Of a stretch of 64,000 nt of DNA, positions 1 to 11,095 are shown in pieces. Every line of letters starts with the position of its first letter. Positions within the stretch are counted from its first letter, which is position 1. The notes beneath the pieces were generated by a model. It was not told where the DNA came from. It searched no databases and worked only from the letters and a program-made list of their open reading frames with translations. The translations under genes were made by a program, and so were the position numbers. Location of the stretch: contig CM063106.1 of the NCBI GenBank assembly GCA_031841125.1, forward strand, positions 18,290,001 to 18,354,000, in the 5' to 3' direction. The stretch is from Acanthococcus lagerstroemiae (lineage: Eukaryota > Arthropoda > Insecta > Hemiptera > Eriococcidae).

Positions 1-1060
1 AGTCGCGCGGGTCGGGCCGGCAACTGATAACGTACCTCTTATTTTTTTAGACCGCACTTCTACCAATTTTGCAACCTGACATATTAAATTTTTAATCGCA
101 AGTTCAAATATGTAGCTCCCTACAGTTCAAATTTGAAGTATATCCATCATTTCTTAATTTTATAATGAGTATTTGAAAGACCCCTATTTCCCATTTACGG
201 CAATGTTATTCCCGGCTGTGATAACTCCACCTTTCATAAGGAAGTGCATATTAGCGCTCCTACATTCCGTTTCACATCCGAATAGATGGCAGCAGTTTGA
301 TGGAGAACGAAACTGAACTAAAATTGAACTATGATCTGTAAACAATTCACTCGTATTTAGAGAAAAAATTTTCGATTGCAATAGGGGTCTTGCAGCACTA
401 CGTGGGGCAACAACACCCTAAAAATAGTTCTACGCGACGCAACAGTGGCGCTTTTGCGGTTTTAAATGTAAGTATTCGTACAAACAAACGAAATATCCGA
501 GAAAATCGCGTTGAAGGCTTTCACACACTGATAACAACTAATACAGAGTGCGAATGTTCCTAATAATAAAACGCAACCGACACTGTTGCCAACCTAATAA
601 GAAGTTTAGGAAGTGAAATTGCATGTTCGTTAATTTTTTTTTTCTCCATTCTCACTGGGTGATGAAATATTTACTTTCATCTTCGTTCATTCATTACATG
701 CCCGTTCATTTGCCAGTTCTCATTTAGGCAATGAATGAACGACTTTCAGTATCGAAATTGAGTACTGAAAACGATTCTTTCGAGTTTCGATTCACTATTA
801 CGAAAAATTATATTTCAGTGGTCCAGACTTCAGCTGAAAGGCTGACCCTATTGCAACCCTATTGCGAACCTATTACTGAGTCGCCAAGCGACCTTGCTTG
901 TTTACTTTTATGCAGGTACGTGAACATAAATAAAAGTCAACAGATAAAAATCTGGTTTCAAGTGACAAGTTACGGGAGAGCTCAGAGTGAAGATACAGAA
1001 CCTGAAACTAAGTTTCAAGTTCAGGGGGTCATGATCTCTTCAGCCTTCTCTATATCAGAG
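1..1060. other. unclassified non-coding DNA
   Basis: I see no gene, RNA or clear repeat here. The short reading frames, including an open stretch at 731-1066 on the plus strand, match no family I recognise and lack supporting splice or start context. Composition is AT-rich with scattered homopolymer T runs. Confidence 0.5.
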
Positions 1061-1510
1061 TGGTGAAGTAAAAAGTTGTCGCAGAGTCTGAACTTGTTTG
1101 ATCGGAAAGAACGCGTCTTAACGAGTTTGATCACCACCTTAGGATACTGAATTGGTCCAAATACAGTATTTCTATGAGTCTTAACTGAGGTGTGAATAAC
1201 CCATAGGAAGTCTGATTGAACTTTAACCAGTCTCAAGAAGTTTACATAAGTTGAGCCTAACTGAATTTTATGATGGACTGAATGAGTGTTAAAGTAGTTG
1301 AATGGACCTTAATTAGCCATGACGTAAACTGAATTCGTATAGACTCCCTACAAGTCTAATAGAAATTTGAAAAATTCTTCACGAGTTTTGAGCTTTGAAT
1401 GACTTTTGACAAGACCTGTAGTATAAGAATATGAATGAATTATGTGAGAAGTTCAAAAAAGTTTAAATAATTTGCAACCGAGCTAAACAAGTTTGAACGA
1501 ATGATGTGTC
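1061..1510. repeat. low-complexity periodic tract (GTTTGA/GTCTTAA type)
   Basis: Short degenerate words such as GAGTTTGA, GTCTTAA, AAGTTTGAA and TTGAATGA recur every roughly 10 to 15 bases. The same style of sequence occurs at 48,740-49,320 and, in reverse complement, at 43,440-43,920. No open frame or inverted termini are visible, so this is called as low-complexity repeat rather than a transposon. Confidence 0.4.
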
Positions 1511-2685
1511 TGAATTTATTCATCTGAAATAAGAATAATCAAAACCTCAACCATCCAAACAACCGACAAACAACCGCGAGAATTAGCAATCGAAAAGAGT
1601 CGACGCTAAAATGGTTCCTGTTTTCATTCTCTTCGCTTCCATATAAATGCTTACGACTCTGCATACATTCATTTATTTCTCCAGAACCCGTATAAATTTC
1701 CAAGTTTCCCCCTCTTTGAGATAGAATATATATTTTCGGATATTTTATATTTTAACGACTCGCGTACGTATCAACCACATTGGTCCTTTTTTTTCTCTCT
1801 TTCTTTTTTGTCAAAAAACCCCGAACCTTCTTCGGCCGGAAAAATGTCCACCACATAAAGTTAATATACCGTATGTGAACGGTTTAATGCTTTTAGCTTA
1901 ACGCCAAAGGCCATTTTTTCATTCAACCGAAAAACAACGAAGACCTTTTATCATTTTCTCCCTTTCCTTTTCTTTCTTTCTCCGTTTTTATCAATAATTT
2001 TATGCCCTTACTTTTTATAACTAGTTTCCTTATTGAATTTTCGTACAGACATTTTCCGATGACTGCGTGTTCTTGTTCGATAAATTTTTGAAAAAGTTTG
2101 TCCATTATTTGCTCGGTATTTCAAAATCGAACCGTTATTTTGCGAGAAAAGGGCTGTGAGTTTCGAAAATACGGTATTATTAATTTTTATTGTTCGGGGA
2201 ATCGTGGCAGCCGAAATGAAACGTCTTAAATAATTTTACCAAATTTATAACATTGGCTAAGATTTTCATTTTCCGTTCGAATTGCATGGGGCTAGAAGTT
2301 TGAGTAAACTTCTATTATACGAAGGAAAATAGAGCTATTGATGCAAATTAATTCGGTTTACTGGCCATCAGCTGTTGGGGGGTTCATTTTACTTCATTTC
2401 TGCATTGAATTTTCATATTGCTACGTTTTTGATTCAGAGTTACCACCAAACAGGGTATTTTGGAACAGCCGGGTTATTTGGAATGCATTAGCAGACAGGC
2501 GTACGAGCCCCCTTACGTACCCACTCAAGCTAATCCCCGAAGCTCTTATCTCACTTATGAGTATATGAGCAGTGAATGGTCGAAATCTATAATACTGTGC
2601 GAGCTTCTTTGGGCATTCCAAATTACACAGCTGTTCTAAGATACCCCGGGTTAATGGTAGCCGAGTTAGTGGAGGCAATTTTTTT
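1511..2685. other. unclassified non-coding DNA
   Basis: AT-rich sequence with pyrimidine runs near 1,790-1,810 and 1,960-1,985. The open frames on both strands overlap each other and are not recognisable. Nothing else is supported. Confidence 0.5.
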
Positions 2686-3715
2686 TTGACGTGGATATGT
2701 CTATTGGCTGGCCCTCATCCTATTTTCAACTGACACTTAAATTGATTCCACTTCAGTTCACAGTTCAGTTGTGCGTACTGCGTGAAATCAATCAGTATAA
2801 TTTAGCTCTTCATGGTCACAATTCAGTTCATTGGTCAACATTTCCATAGAAATTATTTTTCCTTCTAGCCATGTTCTCATTGAACTTGATCTTTGCTGCC
2901 TGGCTGCAGTCTGCATCCGATTAATTTGCAACGCTTAAAAGTTTGACATGGATATGTCTATTGGCTGGCCCTCATTCTAAAATCGATGTTACATTTTTTC
3001 CCGACCGACACTGAACTTGATTCCAGTTCAGTTCACAATTCAGTTCAGTTGTGCATATTGCGTGAAACCAATCAGTATGAATTAGCTCAACGCCCCCTCC
3101 CCGACATGTTCGATATGATATATCCATGTACCAATGTATCTGCATGCAGTGTAGATACACTTGTCATCAGTTTACTTATAATTTCTTCGTTAGTCTCCCC
3201 TGCTCCTCCCCACGGTTCCAGCACCGCTGCTTCAGCCCTGACTAAAGATGCCAACTTTAATATTCGAAAATCAAAAATTTTGCTTAATTCCTGACAGAGT
3301 GTCACTATCTGTGCCATCCGTTTTAGGCGCCCCTAGTCATTTTGTTGAGTACCTGGCAGGGTACTACTCGCTGTGTTCTCCTTTTTAAGCACCCCTGAGC
3401 AAAATTGTAATCCAGAACAGTCATTCTACTGAATTCCCGAACAAGGGGCTGCTATCTGTGCCCTACTTTTTGGCCCCATGGGCAAAATTGAAATCTGGAA
3501 CGGTCATTTTGCTGAATTTTTAGCATTTTATATGCTTTTACTACTGGGTATTCTTGAGCGAGAATCGTAACGCTCCCGCGACACGAAGCCAGTCCGTATG
3601 ATTTAGCTCTTCATGGTGACAATTCAATTCAGTGGATGACATTTCAATGAAAATGACTATTAACAACATGGCTGCAGGCTTTAGTCGCGCAGGGCGCAGC
3701 AAGGATCAAGTTCAA
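2686..3715 (-). repeat. dispersed repeat cluster, inverted relative to 5.2-5.6 kb
   Basis: A 27-bp identical segment lies at 2,692-2,718 and again at 2,949-2,975 (257 bp apart), starting TGGATATGTCTATTGG. Each is followed by a module containing 'ATTTAGCTCTTCATGGT' and 'AATTCAGTTCA' (about 2,740-2,890, 3,000-3,080 and 3,586-3,660). The reverse complement of this module occurs three or more times inside the foldback element at 5,235-5,570 (CATGAAGAGCTA, CATACGGACTGGCTTC, CCATGGAAATGTCAACCACTG). The cluster is therefore a relative of that element in the opposite orientation. Its own ends could not be fixed. Confidence 0.55.
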
Positions 3716-3814
3716 TGAGCACATGGCCGATTAAAGAAATCATATCCTAATCATCCCTATATCCAACATAGTTTCTACTATTTACACCTACTTTTGAATC
3801 GAATTCAGGGGTAA

Positions 3815-4279
3815 CTCCAGAGAATATTTGATCTGTCCCTATCATTGATACTACATGATAGTGCTGGAAAAAAGGTTACTGATACTCCTGAGAGTTGTAG
3901 AAAGCGTGGAAGACCTCCCAAGTCCGGAACTTCGAAGCCAGATGCTTCTGAGGCTCGTGCAAAGCGTGGAAGACCTCCCAACACCAAAGGTTCACAGACA
4001 GGTCTCTCGGGCTCATGTATACAGGACACAGATGAGGTAGATCTACCTAGCAATGATGGCGAGGACAAGTTTAATACAGAATGCCGACTTTGTAAGAAAA
4101 CGTATAAAGATGACAAGCATGGTGAGGCATGGGTGAGGTGTATCGGTTGCTTTGAATGAGTCCACGAAGCATGCTCGTCCGAAAATGGGAGGATTTGTTT
4201 CGAAGCAAACGGATCACAACTGAATAAGCTACAGCAAAACGAAAATGTTTGTGTCATTTTGAACCAAGTGTCCTTATAG
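3815..4279 (+). pseudogene. relic with two AT-hooks and a broken PHD-like finger
   Basis: The frame is open from 3,815 after a TAA at 3,812-3,814, and no ATG marks a start. It reads through two AT-hook cores (KRGRPPK near 3,904 and KRGRPPN near 3,964). It then enters a Cys-rich segment, CRLCKK...WVRCIGCFE, stops at TGA (4,157-4,159), and continues in the same frame with VHEACSS to a TAG at 4,277-4,279. The C-x2-C ... W-x2-C-x2-C-x2-[W]-x-H-x2-C spacing is that of a PHD-type zinc finger, and the TGA sits exactly where a conserved Trp (TGG) is expected. AT-hooks plus a C-terminal PHD-like finger occur in some pogo/jerky-type transposases and in chromatin proteins. A 'CTCCAG' just before 3,821 could be a splice acceptor. 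I infer a dead transposase tail or processed fragment; the host-gene alternative is not excluded. Confidence 0.6.
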
Positions 4280-4380
4280 CTGAAAACCAGGGAATTCCAC
4301 TGATTCAAATTCAGGTAGTATGAAATGATGGAAGATCCCTTCAGTTGGTCATTACTAATTGTCTTCGATTACAGAAATCA

Positions 4381-5795
4381 TTTTGACATTTTCATGTCTT
4401 TGCTTTGGCACGTAAACGAAAAAAACGATACTTTTTGAGCGTTACTTGAGCGTAACTTTAGAGCATCACAAAAAAAAAACAGCTGATCGAGAGCTTTGGC
4501 ATATAAACGAAGAAAGTGTTACTTTTTGAGCGTTACTTCTCTTGATCATACCCTAATAGAAAAAAAGGAGAGGCTCTTCATAAAAATACTACAATTTGCA
4601 GGCTGCTTAGCAAATACAAAGCAGAAGAAATATTTATTTATTCTTCATGTCGCAGACAGATCTGTAACCGCGGGAGAGCATTTTCATATCTCATGTGAAG
4701 ATACTCATCATCCGTTTACTGATGATTAACCTGTAAATTTCCATGGAAATTCTTAATGCTGAAGATAGTTGGAGGAACAAAAAATTTCCTTGAAATTATT
4801 TTGTAACGCTCCAAAGTAACGCTCAAAAAGTAACGTTATTCGAAAATTTTTGTTTATGTCCAAAAGCAAAGCCATTTTAGTAGATATAATAGTTAGGGAA
4901 TTGCAATATGCGATCCCCAAAGTGAATCCAAAATGGTTGGGTTATCAGTCTAGCAAATCTAGCTAAGGTATACAGTGAATCAATTTCCCGATTTATATCA
5001 TTGTGCCTCAATAGAGAGTGAAAACTTTCACAAAAAGGTATTTTCCATGGACATTTTTTTAAATAGGGTATGATCAGGAGAAGTAATGCTCAAAAAGTAA
5101 CACATTTTTCATCTATGTGCCAAAGCACTCGATTGGCTGTTTTTTTCGCGAGGCTATAAAGTAACGTTTTTACAATTTTTGTTTCTATGTGCCGAAGCAA
5201 AGACGTGGTGTTGCTCCGCGACTGCAGTCTGCAGCTATGTTATTAATAGAAATTTCTATGGAAATGTCAACCACTGAACTGAATTGTCATCATGAAAAGC
5301 TAAATCATACGGACTGGCTTCATGTCGAAGGGGGGGGGCGTAACGGTTTTCGCTTAAGTTTACCCACGACTAGAAGAAAAATAAATTTCCATGGAAATGT
5401 CAACCACTGAACTAAATTGTCACCATGAAGAGCTACATCATACGGACTGGCTTCGTGTCGGGGGAGCATGATCTCGATTCTCGCCTCAGAAGTAACGCTC
5501 AACCCATGGCTGGAAGAAGAATAAATTTCCATGGAAATGTCAACCACTGAATTCGTGTTGGGGGAGCGTTACGGGCGCTAAAGTAATGCTTTTGAAGTAA
5601 TGTTTTCTGAAATTTTCTCTGTGCGCCAAAGCAAAGACATGAAACCACTGAATTCATGTCGGGGGAGTGTTACGAGGGAGCGTTACGGCATAAGAGCGTT
5701 ATGGGGGAAGCGTTACGGGCGCTAAAGTAATGCTTTAATTTTTAAAAATCTTTTCTACAACTATGTGCCAAAGCAAGGACATGAAAATGTCAAAA
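4381..5795. mobile_element. foldback/MITE-like element with 31-bp terminal inverted repeats
   Basis: 4,381-4,411 and 5,765-5,795 are reverse complements over 31 bases with one mismatch (TTTTGACATTTTCATGTC...GCTTTGGCAC). Inside, the terminal words recur in both orientations: GCTTTGGCA-like near 4,493, and its complement with GTGCCAAAGCA near 4,860, 5,117, 5,192 and 5,620. A second word, AGTAACGCTCAAAAAGTAAC and its complement, recurs from 4,430 to 5,735. The module shared with 2.7-3.7 kb lies at 5,235-5,570. There is no transposase frame. Superfamily is unassigned because no clear target-site duplication could be read. Confidence 0.75.
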
Positions 5796-6580
5796 AAGAA
5801 TTTTGCATGCAATTACTGTATCTAATAATTAACTGAATGAGTCATATTCATATTAATAAAATAATTTACTATCCTTAAGTCTCTTCACATTCTTCGCCTG
5901 TGAAAGGAGTTTTTGGTCATGTTTTATATAAAAATATGAGGGGACGAAATTAGGCACACTTTCCAGAAATTTTCACATTTGACTTTTTCCACTTTTTTAG
6001 CCACATGTGCCTTAAAGGTAAATTTTGAGCAACTTTGACGCCCGAGTCATATTCTTAGGACTTATATGTACACTCCTATACATTATCCGCGTGAAAATAA
6101 CCAAAAAACTCCTCTCGTAATTCCAAAAATTAAGATGGAGGACGAAATTTGGGCCAGGTACCCTAACGTAATATGTCAAGATGAAAACCTGTAAGTGTAT
6201 GTTTGGGAATTTTGATTTTTGGAAACGGAATTGTGTTCAAGTGGAAAATACAATGCAATATATTCGGTAGATATTATAAACCAAGCAACTGTTATTTCGA
6301 TTAGTTTCGATTTTGGATCAAATGTTATTTATCGTATTAAACAAAAATTAGTTTTGTCCATGTGGACATTTGGAGTTCAGCTGGCTAGATATTTACTCTC
6401 CCTTTTTCAAGAATTTCATGCCTTACACAGTAAGACACAATGAAAATAGAAAACTACTATTTTCATGCTGGGTTTTAAACTTTCCAATATTTTTAGTAAG
6501 TTTTTCGTAACTTTATTTTCTCTTAGTTTTAGAAGTTTTTCATTCTTTCTACTACAAATTAGCTCATTCTTAATTTTTGT
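5796..6580. other. unclassified non-coding DNA
   Basis: AT-rich with no recognised gene or repeat. A short open frame at 6,219-6,443 has no family resemblance. Confidence 0.5.
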
Positions 6581-7482
6581 TAGGGATGAGAAACTTGTCG
6601 ATTATGATCGATAAGCAGACATTTTGTCGATTAGTGATTTTTTTTTTGTAAAGAAATCCTCTAACAAAATCGGAAATTTCCGTAAATTTATTATTTGGAC
6701 GCTGTTAAACAAGAAGCTCCCATATGACACATTTATTGACAAACTTAGTTATTAGTACATCGTTGGAAAGAGCGTAGAAGTAGAATTTTTAAAAATTGGG
6801 CCCCGATACAAAAATGGGTATCCACATTGAAAAAAGCTTATTAATAAACGCTATGTTCGTAAACCGGCATTATTCATCGGCTTTTAATAAATTATGTTTT
6901 CTCAAAAAACAGATGTTGTCGCTTGGGAGTTTTTTGTTCAACAGCGTCCATTTTACATTGCTTTCTGCACGTCTATGGGAAAAAGAGACTCCCTCGAAGA
7001 CCTATAACGACCAGATATCGTCCAATCTTCGACCCCTTATTTTCGATTGCAGAATGACTAAATGAGATTAAACGAAGGTGACTAAAAAATGAAGGTAACT
7101 AAACCTTAGACCATGCAGAAGGAAACACTTGAACTTCAAAAAGGGCTCTCCTGAATTCTGCACATGCAGAACAACTCATCTTTATAAATAAAAACACGTA
7201 TTTGTTAGACTTGTAAATTTTTGCAAATATTTCATACTGTATGACAAATTGTAACGAGTCATTAAAACAAAAACGGTCCGAGCGTATGCTTTTGGTTTTT
7301 TTTGTTTTTGTTCTTTTCATTTATGTGATAGCTTTACTTTACAAAAATGATTACATCACACTTTATTACATAATTGGTAGTGACCTACCTCAATAAATTC
7401 AGCATCACGATACCAAAAATGAAAAAACTTGAAAAACCATCAAGTTTACCCCCCAAAAAACTATCGATTTTTCTCATCCCTA
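6581..7482. mobile_element. TA-flanked inverted-repeat element (TAGGGATGAGAAA ends)
   Basis: The left end TAGGGATGAGAAA (6,581) is matched by TTTCTCATCCCTA ending at 7,482. Just inside both ends is an ATCGATA word (TCGATTATGATCGATAA on the left, CTATCGATTTTT on the right). The interior 6,696-6,950 is bounded by its own inverted words TGGACGCTGTT and AACAGCGTCCA and is homologous, in reverse complement, to 31,044-31,335. No transposase is present, so this is a non-autonomous element. The reading frames at 6,796-7,065 and 7,099-7,320 are incidental. Confidence 0.75.
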
Positions 7483-8404
7483 ATGGTTTCCTCTGAGAGA
7501 GAATCATGAAGGGGTTATTGCGAGCAATGATTGTATATGAGAGGTATTTTCTTGGAAAGTGAAATCAAAAATTGTATGCCTTAGCAGATTTTAAAAATCC
7601 TACACCAAAGATTTTTCATTTCCTACAGATTATTACAAGTATCTTACAAATTAGGAATATTCAATTCAAAATTCGAGAAAATGATTTATTCTCCGAAATT
7701 TATGCTCGTTTATGTTAGCTTTAGAAAACGAGACCCTCCCCCAAACATAAATATGAATAACTCAAGGTTTAACGGTTCGAAAAAATTGACAATTGAGTAC
7801 GTATTTTAATGTTTTGTCCCCCCATCCCCCTCAAGGAAATAAATTGCCTTTCTTATGAATCTGCACTCAAGGAACAAGTGGTAATATCAATTTTTTTTTG
7901 TGTTTCAGCTCGTTCAATTTTCTATAAAATGTATATTGTTTACACAATAAAAACTACCAACATTCTTGGGCATCATTTCAGAATGAAATGATACTGAAAA
8001 CTCAGGTTCACTTGAAGCAGACAATTCCTTTGTAATATCATGGGCTGGAGATTTATATGAATGACCATAAATAAATAAATATAGCCTTGAAACAGATGTT
8101 TCGGTCCACCCACAGGGACATGGACCTCCTCGATTAATTATTTTGATACAAGGGTTGTAATCGCCATAAATAGGGAATGGTTATGAAAGAGTTTTTCTTC
8201 TCTATGAAGGGCATGCAACCTGCACGACACACCAGACTAGTCAGGTGTTAATAGTCTACAGTTGTGGCTAACCCAACTTTAGTCTTTTTGAATTCCGGTG
8301 AAACAATGAAATAGAGCTCCACCTCTTGCTACAATTGGTGTCGAATGTTAAAGTTTTTCATAATATATTCTAGTATTATGTTATTTTCTTATCATGTTTT
8401 TAAT
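7483..8404. other. unclassified non-coding DNA, possibly including the body of a SINE
   Basis: No gene is seen. If the tRNA-like head at 8,405-8,500 belongs to a minus-strand SINE, its body would run towards about 8,050, where an AAATAAATAAATA simple repeat could be the tail. A second copy needed to prove this is not in the window. Confidence 0.3.
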
Positions 8405-8500
8405 CTTAAAAATTCGCCTTCCGTACTGGGATTCGAACCCGCGTTCCGTGGTTTAGGAGACATCAGCGTTCGAATCCACTCGGCCACCAAGCCACCATAA
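8405..8500 (-). mobile_element. tRNA-like Pol III promoter, probable SINE head
   Basis: On the minus strand an A box TGGCCGAGTGG (8,486-8,476) and a B box GGTTCGAATCC (8,439-8,429) match the tRNA internal promoter consensus almost perfectly and lie 47 bases apart start to start. The A box resembles tRNA-Ser/Leu. The rest does not fold as a functional tRNA: the T-stem pairs at only three of five positions, and no seven-base acceptor stem flanks it. This favours a tRNA-derived SINE or tRNA pseudogene over a working tRNA gene. Confidence 0.6.
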
Positions 8501-8515
8501 AAGACCATTCCTGTA

Positions 8516-9835
8516 TTAAATTCTTCATCATTCGAAAAATTTATAATTTCACTCACAGAATCTCAGCACATCAGTCCTACATATATCAAGATAAATAATC
8601 CCGAAAATGTGTATTTTCAACGGGTCTTATTAGCGGCAAAAAATTATGATTTATGACTCGAATGCGATAAAAACGTAATAGAGTCAAAGACACTGGCGGA
8701 GAAAGACTTTATCATCATTAACTGGCGATGAATATTAAATAGGAATTTTTACCGACCCGGAAGTTAACATCTATTCATCATGACGCTTAATGTTTTCCCC
8801 TAATGACACATTTAAATATGTTAGCTTTTATTTTTATTTTTTTTTTCCTTTCTTTCATTTTTTTGAAAGTAATTAACACTGTTCACCCTCGCAATAAAAG
8901 ACGACAAAAAATAACAATAGCACCCGAATATTTACTTTTAACGCGTTTTATAATTAAATCGCGCAACGATTTGCTCGTCTTCATCTGAACTTTTTACAAT
9001 AACTCTTATTAGGCTTTTGAAAGCAAAAACGAAAGTGTAAGATTCCGAAATACCCTTCGTATTACAGTATCATCATTCGCTCTCATAGTATTTTGAATTT
9101 CACAATCAGGATCGGTGCCAAGAACATGTTCTTGACAGGAGGAGGAGGAGGAAAACGAGTAAACGCGAAAAATCCAAACAAATTTCAGCTAACAAGGAAA
9201 ACAATAAAAGCTCATCTTCTAGGGTTTTCCGGCGAAGTCCCAACATTTTCCGACTTTTTCGAACTTTGTAGTATAACGACTGAAATTTTATAGAATTACC
9301 TCCTTAAATAAGCGAGAATAAGAGGAAGAACTAAAAAACAAAAAGACTGCGGTCTATGTACTTTATTTTTCCAGCTGAGTGTAGAATTTTCCTAACATTT
9401 TGGTGTAATGTCATGTAGAAGAGGTGTTCCTTTGAGTCCCCTCCCACCTTCACACCGATACGTTATTCAGAAAGTTAGGCAGCATATATAGAAGTGTATA
9501 TGGATTACACTTTTTGAGGGTGGAAGAGAGTGGGGATTCTGATATCTTAAACTCAAAATTTGAATTTTGTCAATCAGAAAAATTTGGACAATAACGCTAA
9601 AAATGAAGTCTGGATTTTCTGGACATCGACAAATGAAGACATAGAAAAAAGAAAAAGAAAAGAAAATATCCGATGTTTCCAATTGAGGAACCAATCTTAC
9701 TACCTGAAGATCAGTTTGGCCAACTGACAGAAGTCACAACTAATTTTTCTTTGTCAGGAATTACCAGTTTCAGAGTCAATAAGGGTTGAAATGGAATATA
9801 AGTCTTTAAGTATATAGGTATTTTCATCATCTCAC
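8516..9835. other. unclassified non-coding DNA
   Basis: No gene recognised. 8,620-8,800 has low repeat content and several homeodomain-type words (AATTATGATTTATGAC, CATCATTAAC). This could be regulatory, but nothing proves it. The purine-rich stretch near 9,640-9,665 is low complexity. Confidence 0.35.
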
Positions 9836-9839
9836 CCAC

Positions 9840-10170
9840 CGTCACCACCTTCCCGCGTCGCAACACGTACCAAGACGAGGAGGTGAGGGTTGAGTGAACA
9901 GGAAGTGCGTTCGGCCGTGGGGCGCCCAAATTTCAGGTTAGTTCTGGGTGAGCGTTAACCTCGGTCAGTAGGGGGCCCCATGGTGTCTCTAGCAGGACAG
10001 CGCACACCGGCAGTGGAACGACGAAATTGGGGCTCGGGCCGGCCTCAAAGCCTTCCTCTGGCCACTGATGCGATACTCGAAAGGGTAGTTCCCGGGGCCG
10101 GAGGTGCGGTGTCTCAGGGGCCACTTTAGCATGCATGCATCGCCATATGTCCCACCAGACATTACAGGTA
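9840..10170. repeat. GC-rich interspersed repeat, second copy at 58.3 kb
   Basis: This GC-rich stretch contrasts sharply with its AT-rich flanks. Its right part (10,063-10,165) is repeated in the same orientation at 58,314-58,412, with the shared words CTGATGCGATRC, GGTGCGGTGTCT, GGGGCCACTTT, CATCGCCATA and GTCCCACCA. Two open frames on the minus strand (9,711-9,929 and 9,933-10,136) match no family I know and probably reflect the GC content. The element type is unknown; a SINE-like or fragmentary repeat is possible. Confidence 0.6.
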
Positions 10171-10509
10171 TTTTTATCATGAATATTAGCGTCCTGTAAA
10201 ATTCGAGATCCTGATTTTCAAGTTTATGACATCACTTCTTCTTTATGTGAACGATCAATTCGAAAATTTCATGCTCCAGCCCTCTGTATATCAATATGAG
10301 TGGAAGATAATGTGGAAAATTTTGAAAGTTGGACGCTAAAGTTCTAACATTTTTGAATTTATTGTAATGAGAGATGAATGGATGTATTAAAAATAGTGAA
10401 ACTTTCACTATAGAAACTTGGTCGAATTTCCGGATTTTACCAGACGTTCAAAAAATGAATGAAAATGATTGAAAACGATTAAAAATAATTTTATAAATGA
10501 TTAAATACT

Positions 10510-11095
10510 TTATTTCTACTGAGGATCCAAGTTTGCCTAACGTACCTATGGAAAATTTCAAAACCAAAATAAGCACAAAAAATAATAAATGAATGAGAAG
10601 GTCTTCATTGCTTCAATTTGAGGAACCACTGCCTCGAATTTCCTAACCTTTACCATTGAAGATGATTTTGTTGGCTGATAATTATTTCTGAGGAAGTCTC
10701 TCTAAGGACGTTATCAGCCAAGCCTGACCCCAATTCCCCAGAACCTGAATAGATTAGAATACATTTTTCAGTTTCTGTCGAAATTTATTAGCACAACAAC
10801 CTTGCAAAAAATTAATGAACACGAATTTCTTCAATTACAAAAAAATACTTTTGAGCATCTGGGAAAAAGCTGAGGTAGAATAAACAAAAGGAAAGGACAC
10901 GTTTGTGGACACATTTTACCTATTAAGAATCCAAGTTTGCTAAACTTTGAAGGGCTCCCAATACCAACAAGCGCAAATAATATAAAATAGGCTTTTCCTC
11001 CTTCGATTTTCGAAACCATTAATGCCTCGAATTTCCTAATTTTTACTGCTAATGACGATTTTTCTGAATAGAGGTTCTGAGGGAGCTTCATTCAG
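10510..11095. repeat. diverged direct duplication, about 395-bp period
   Basis: 10,510-10,690 and 10,910-11,095 align as two units. Both carry ATCCAAGTTTGC, then an AATAATA stretch, then TGCCTCGAATTTCCTAA, then a GANGATTTT segment followed by TTCTGAGG. The divergence suggests an old tandem duplication. No coding potential is recognised. Confidence 0.55.

Noticed and set aside
8405..8500. Functional tRNA-Ser or tRNA-Leu gene
   Set aside because: Pol III boxes are good, but the T-stem and acceptor stem do not pair.
9711..10136. Two adjacent minus-strand frames in the GC-rich repeat as a gene
   Set aside because: The second copy at 58.3 kb does not preserve the frame, and the sequence behaves as a mobile repeat.
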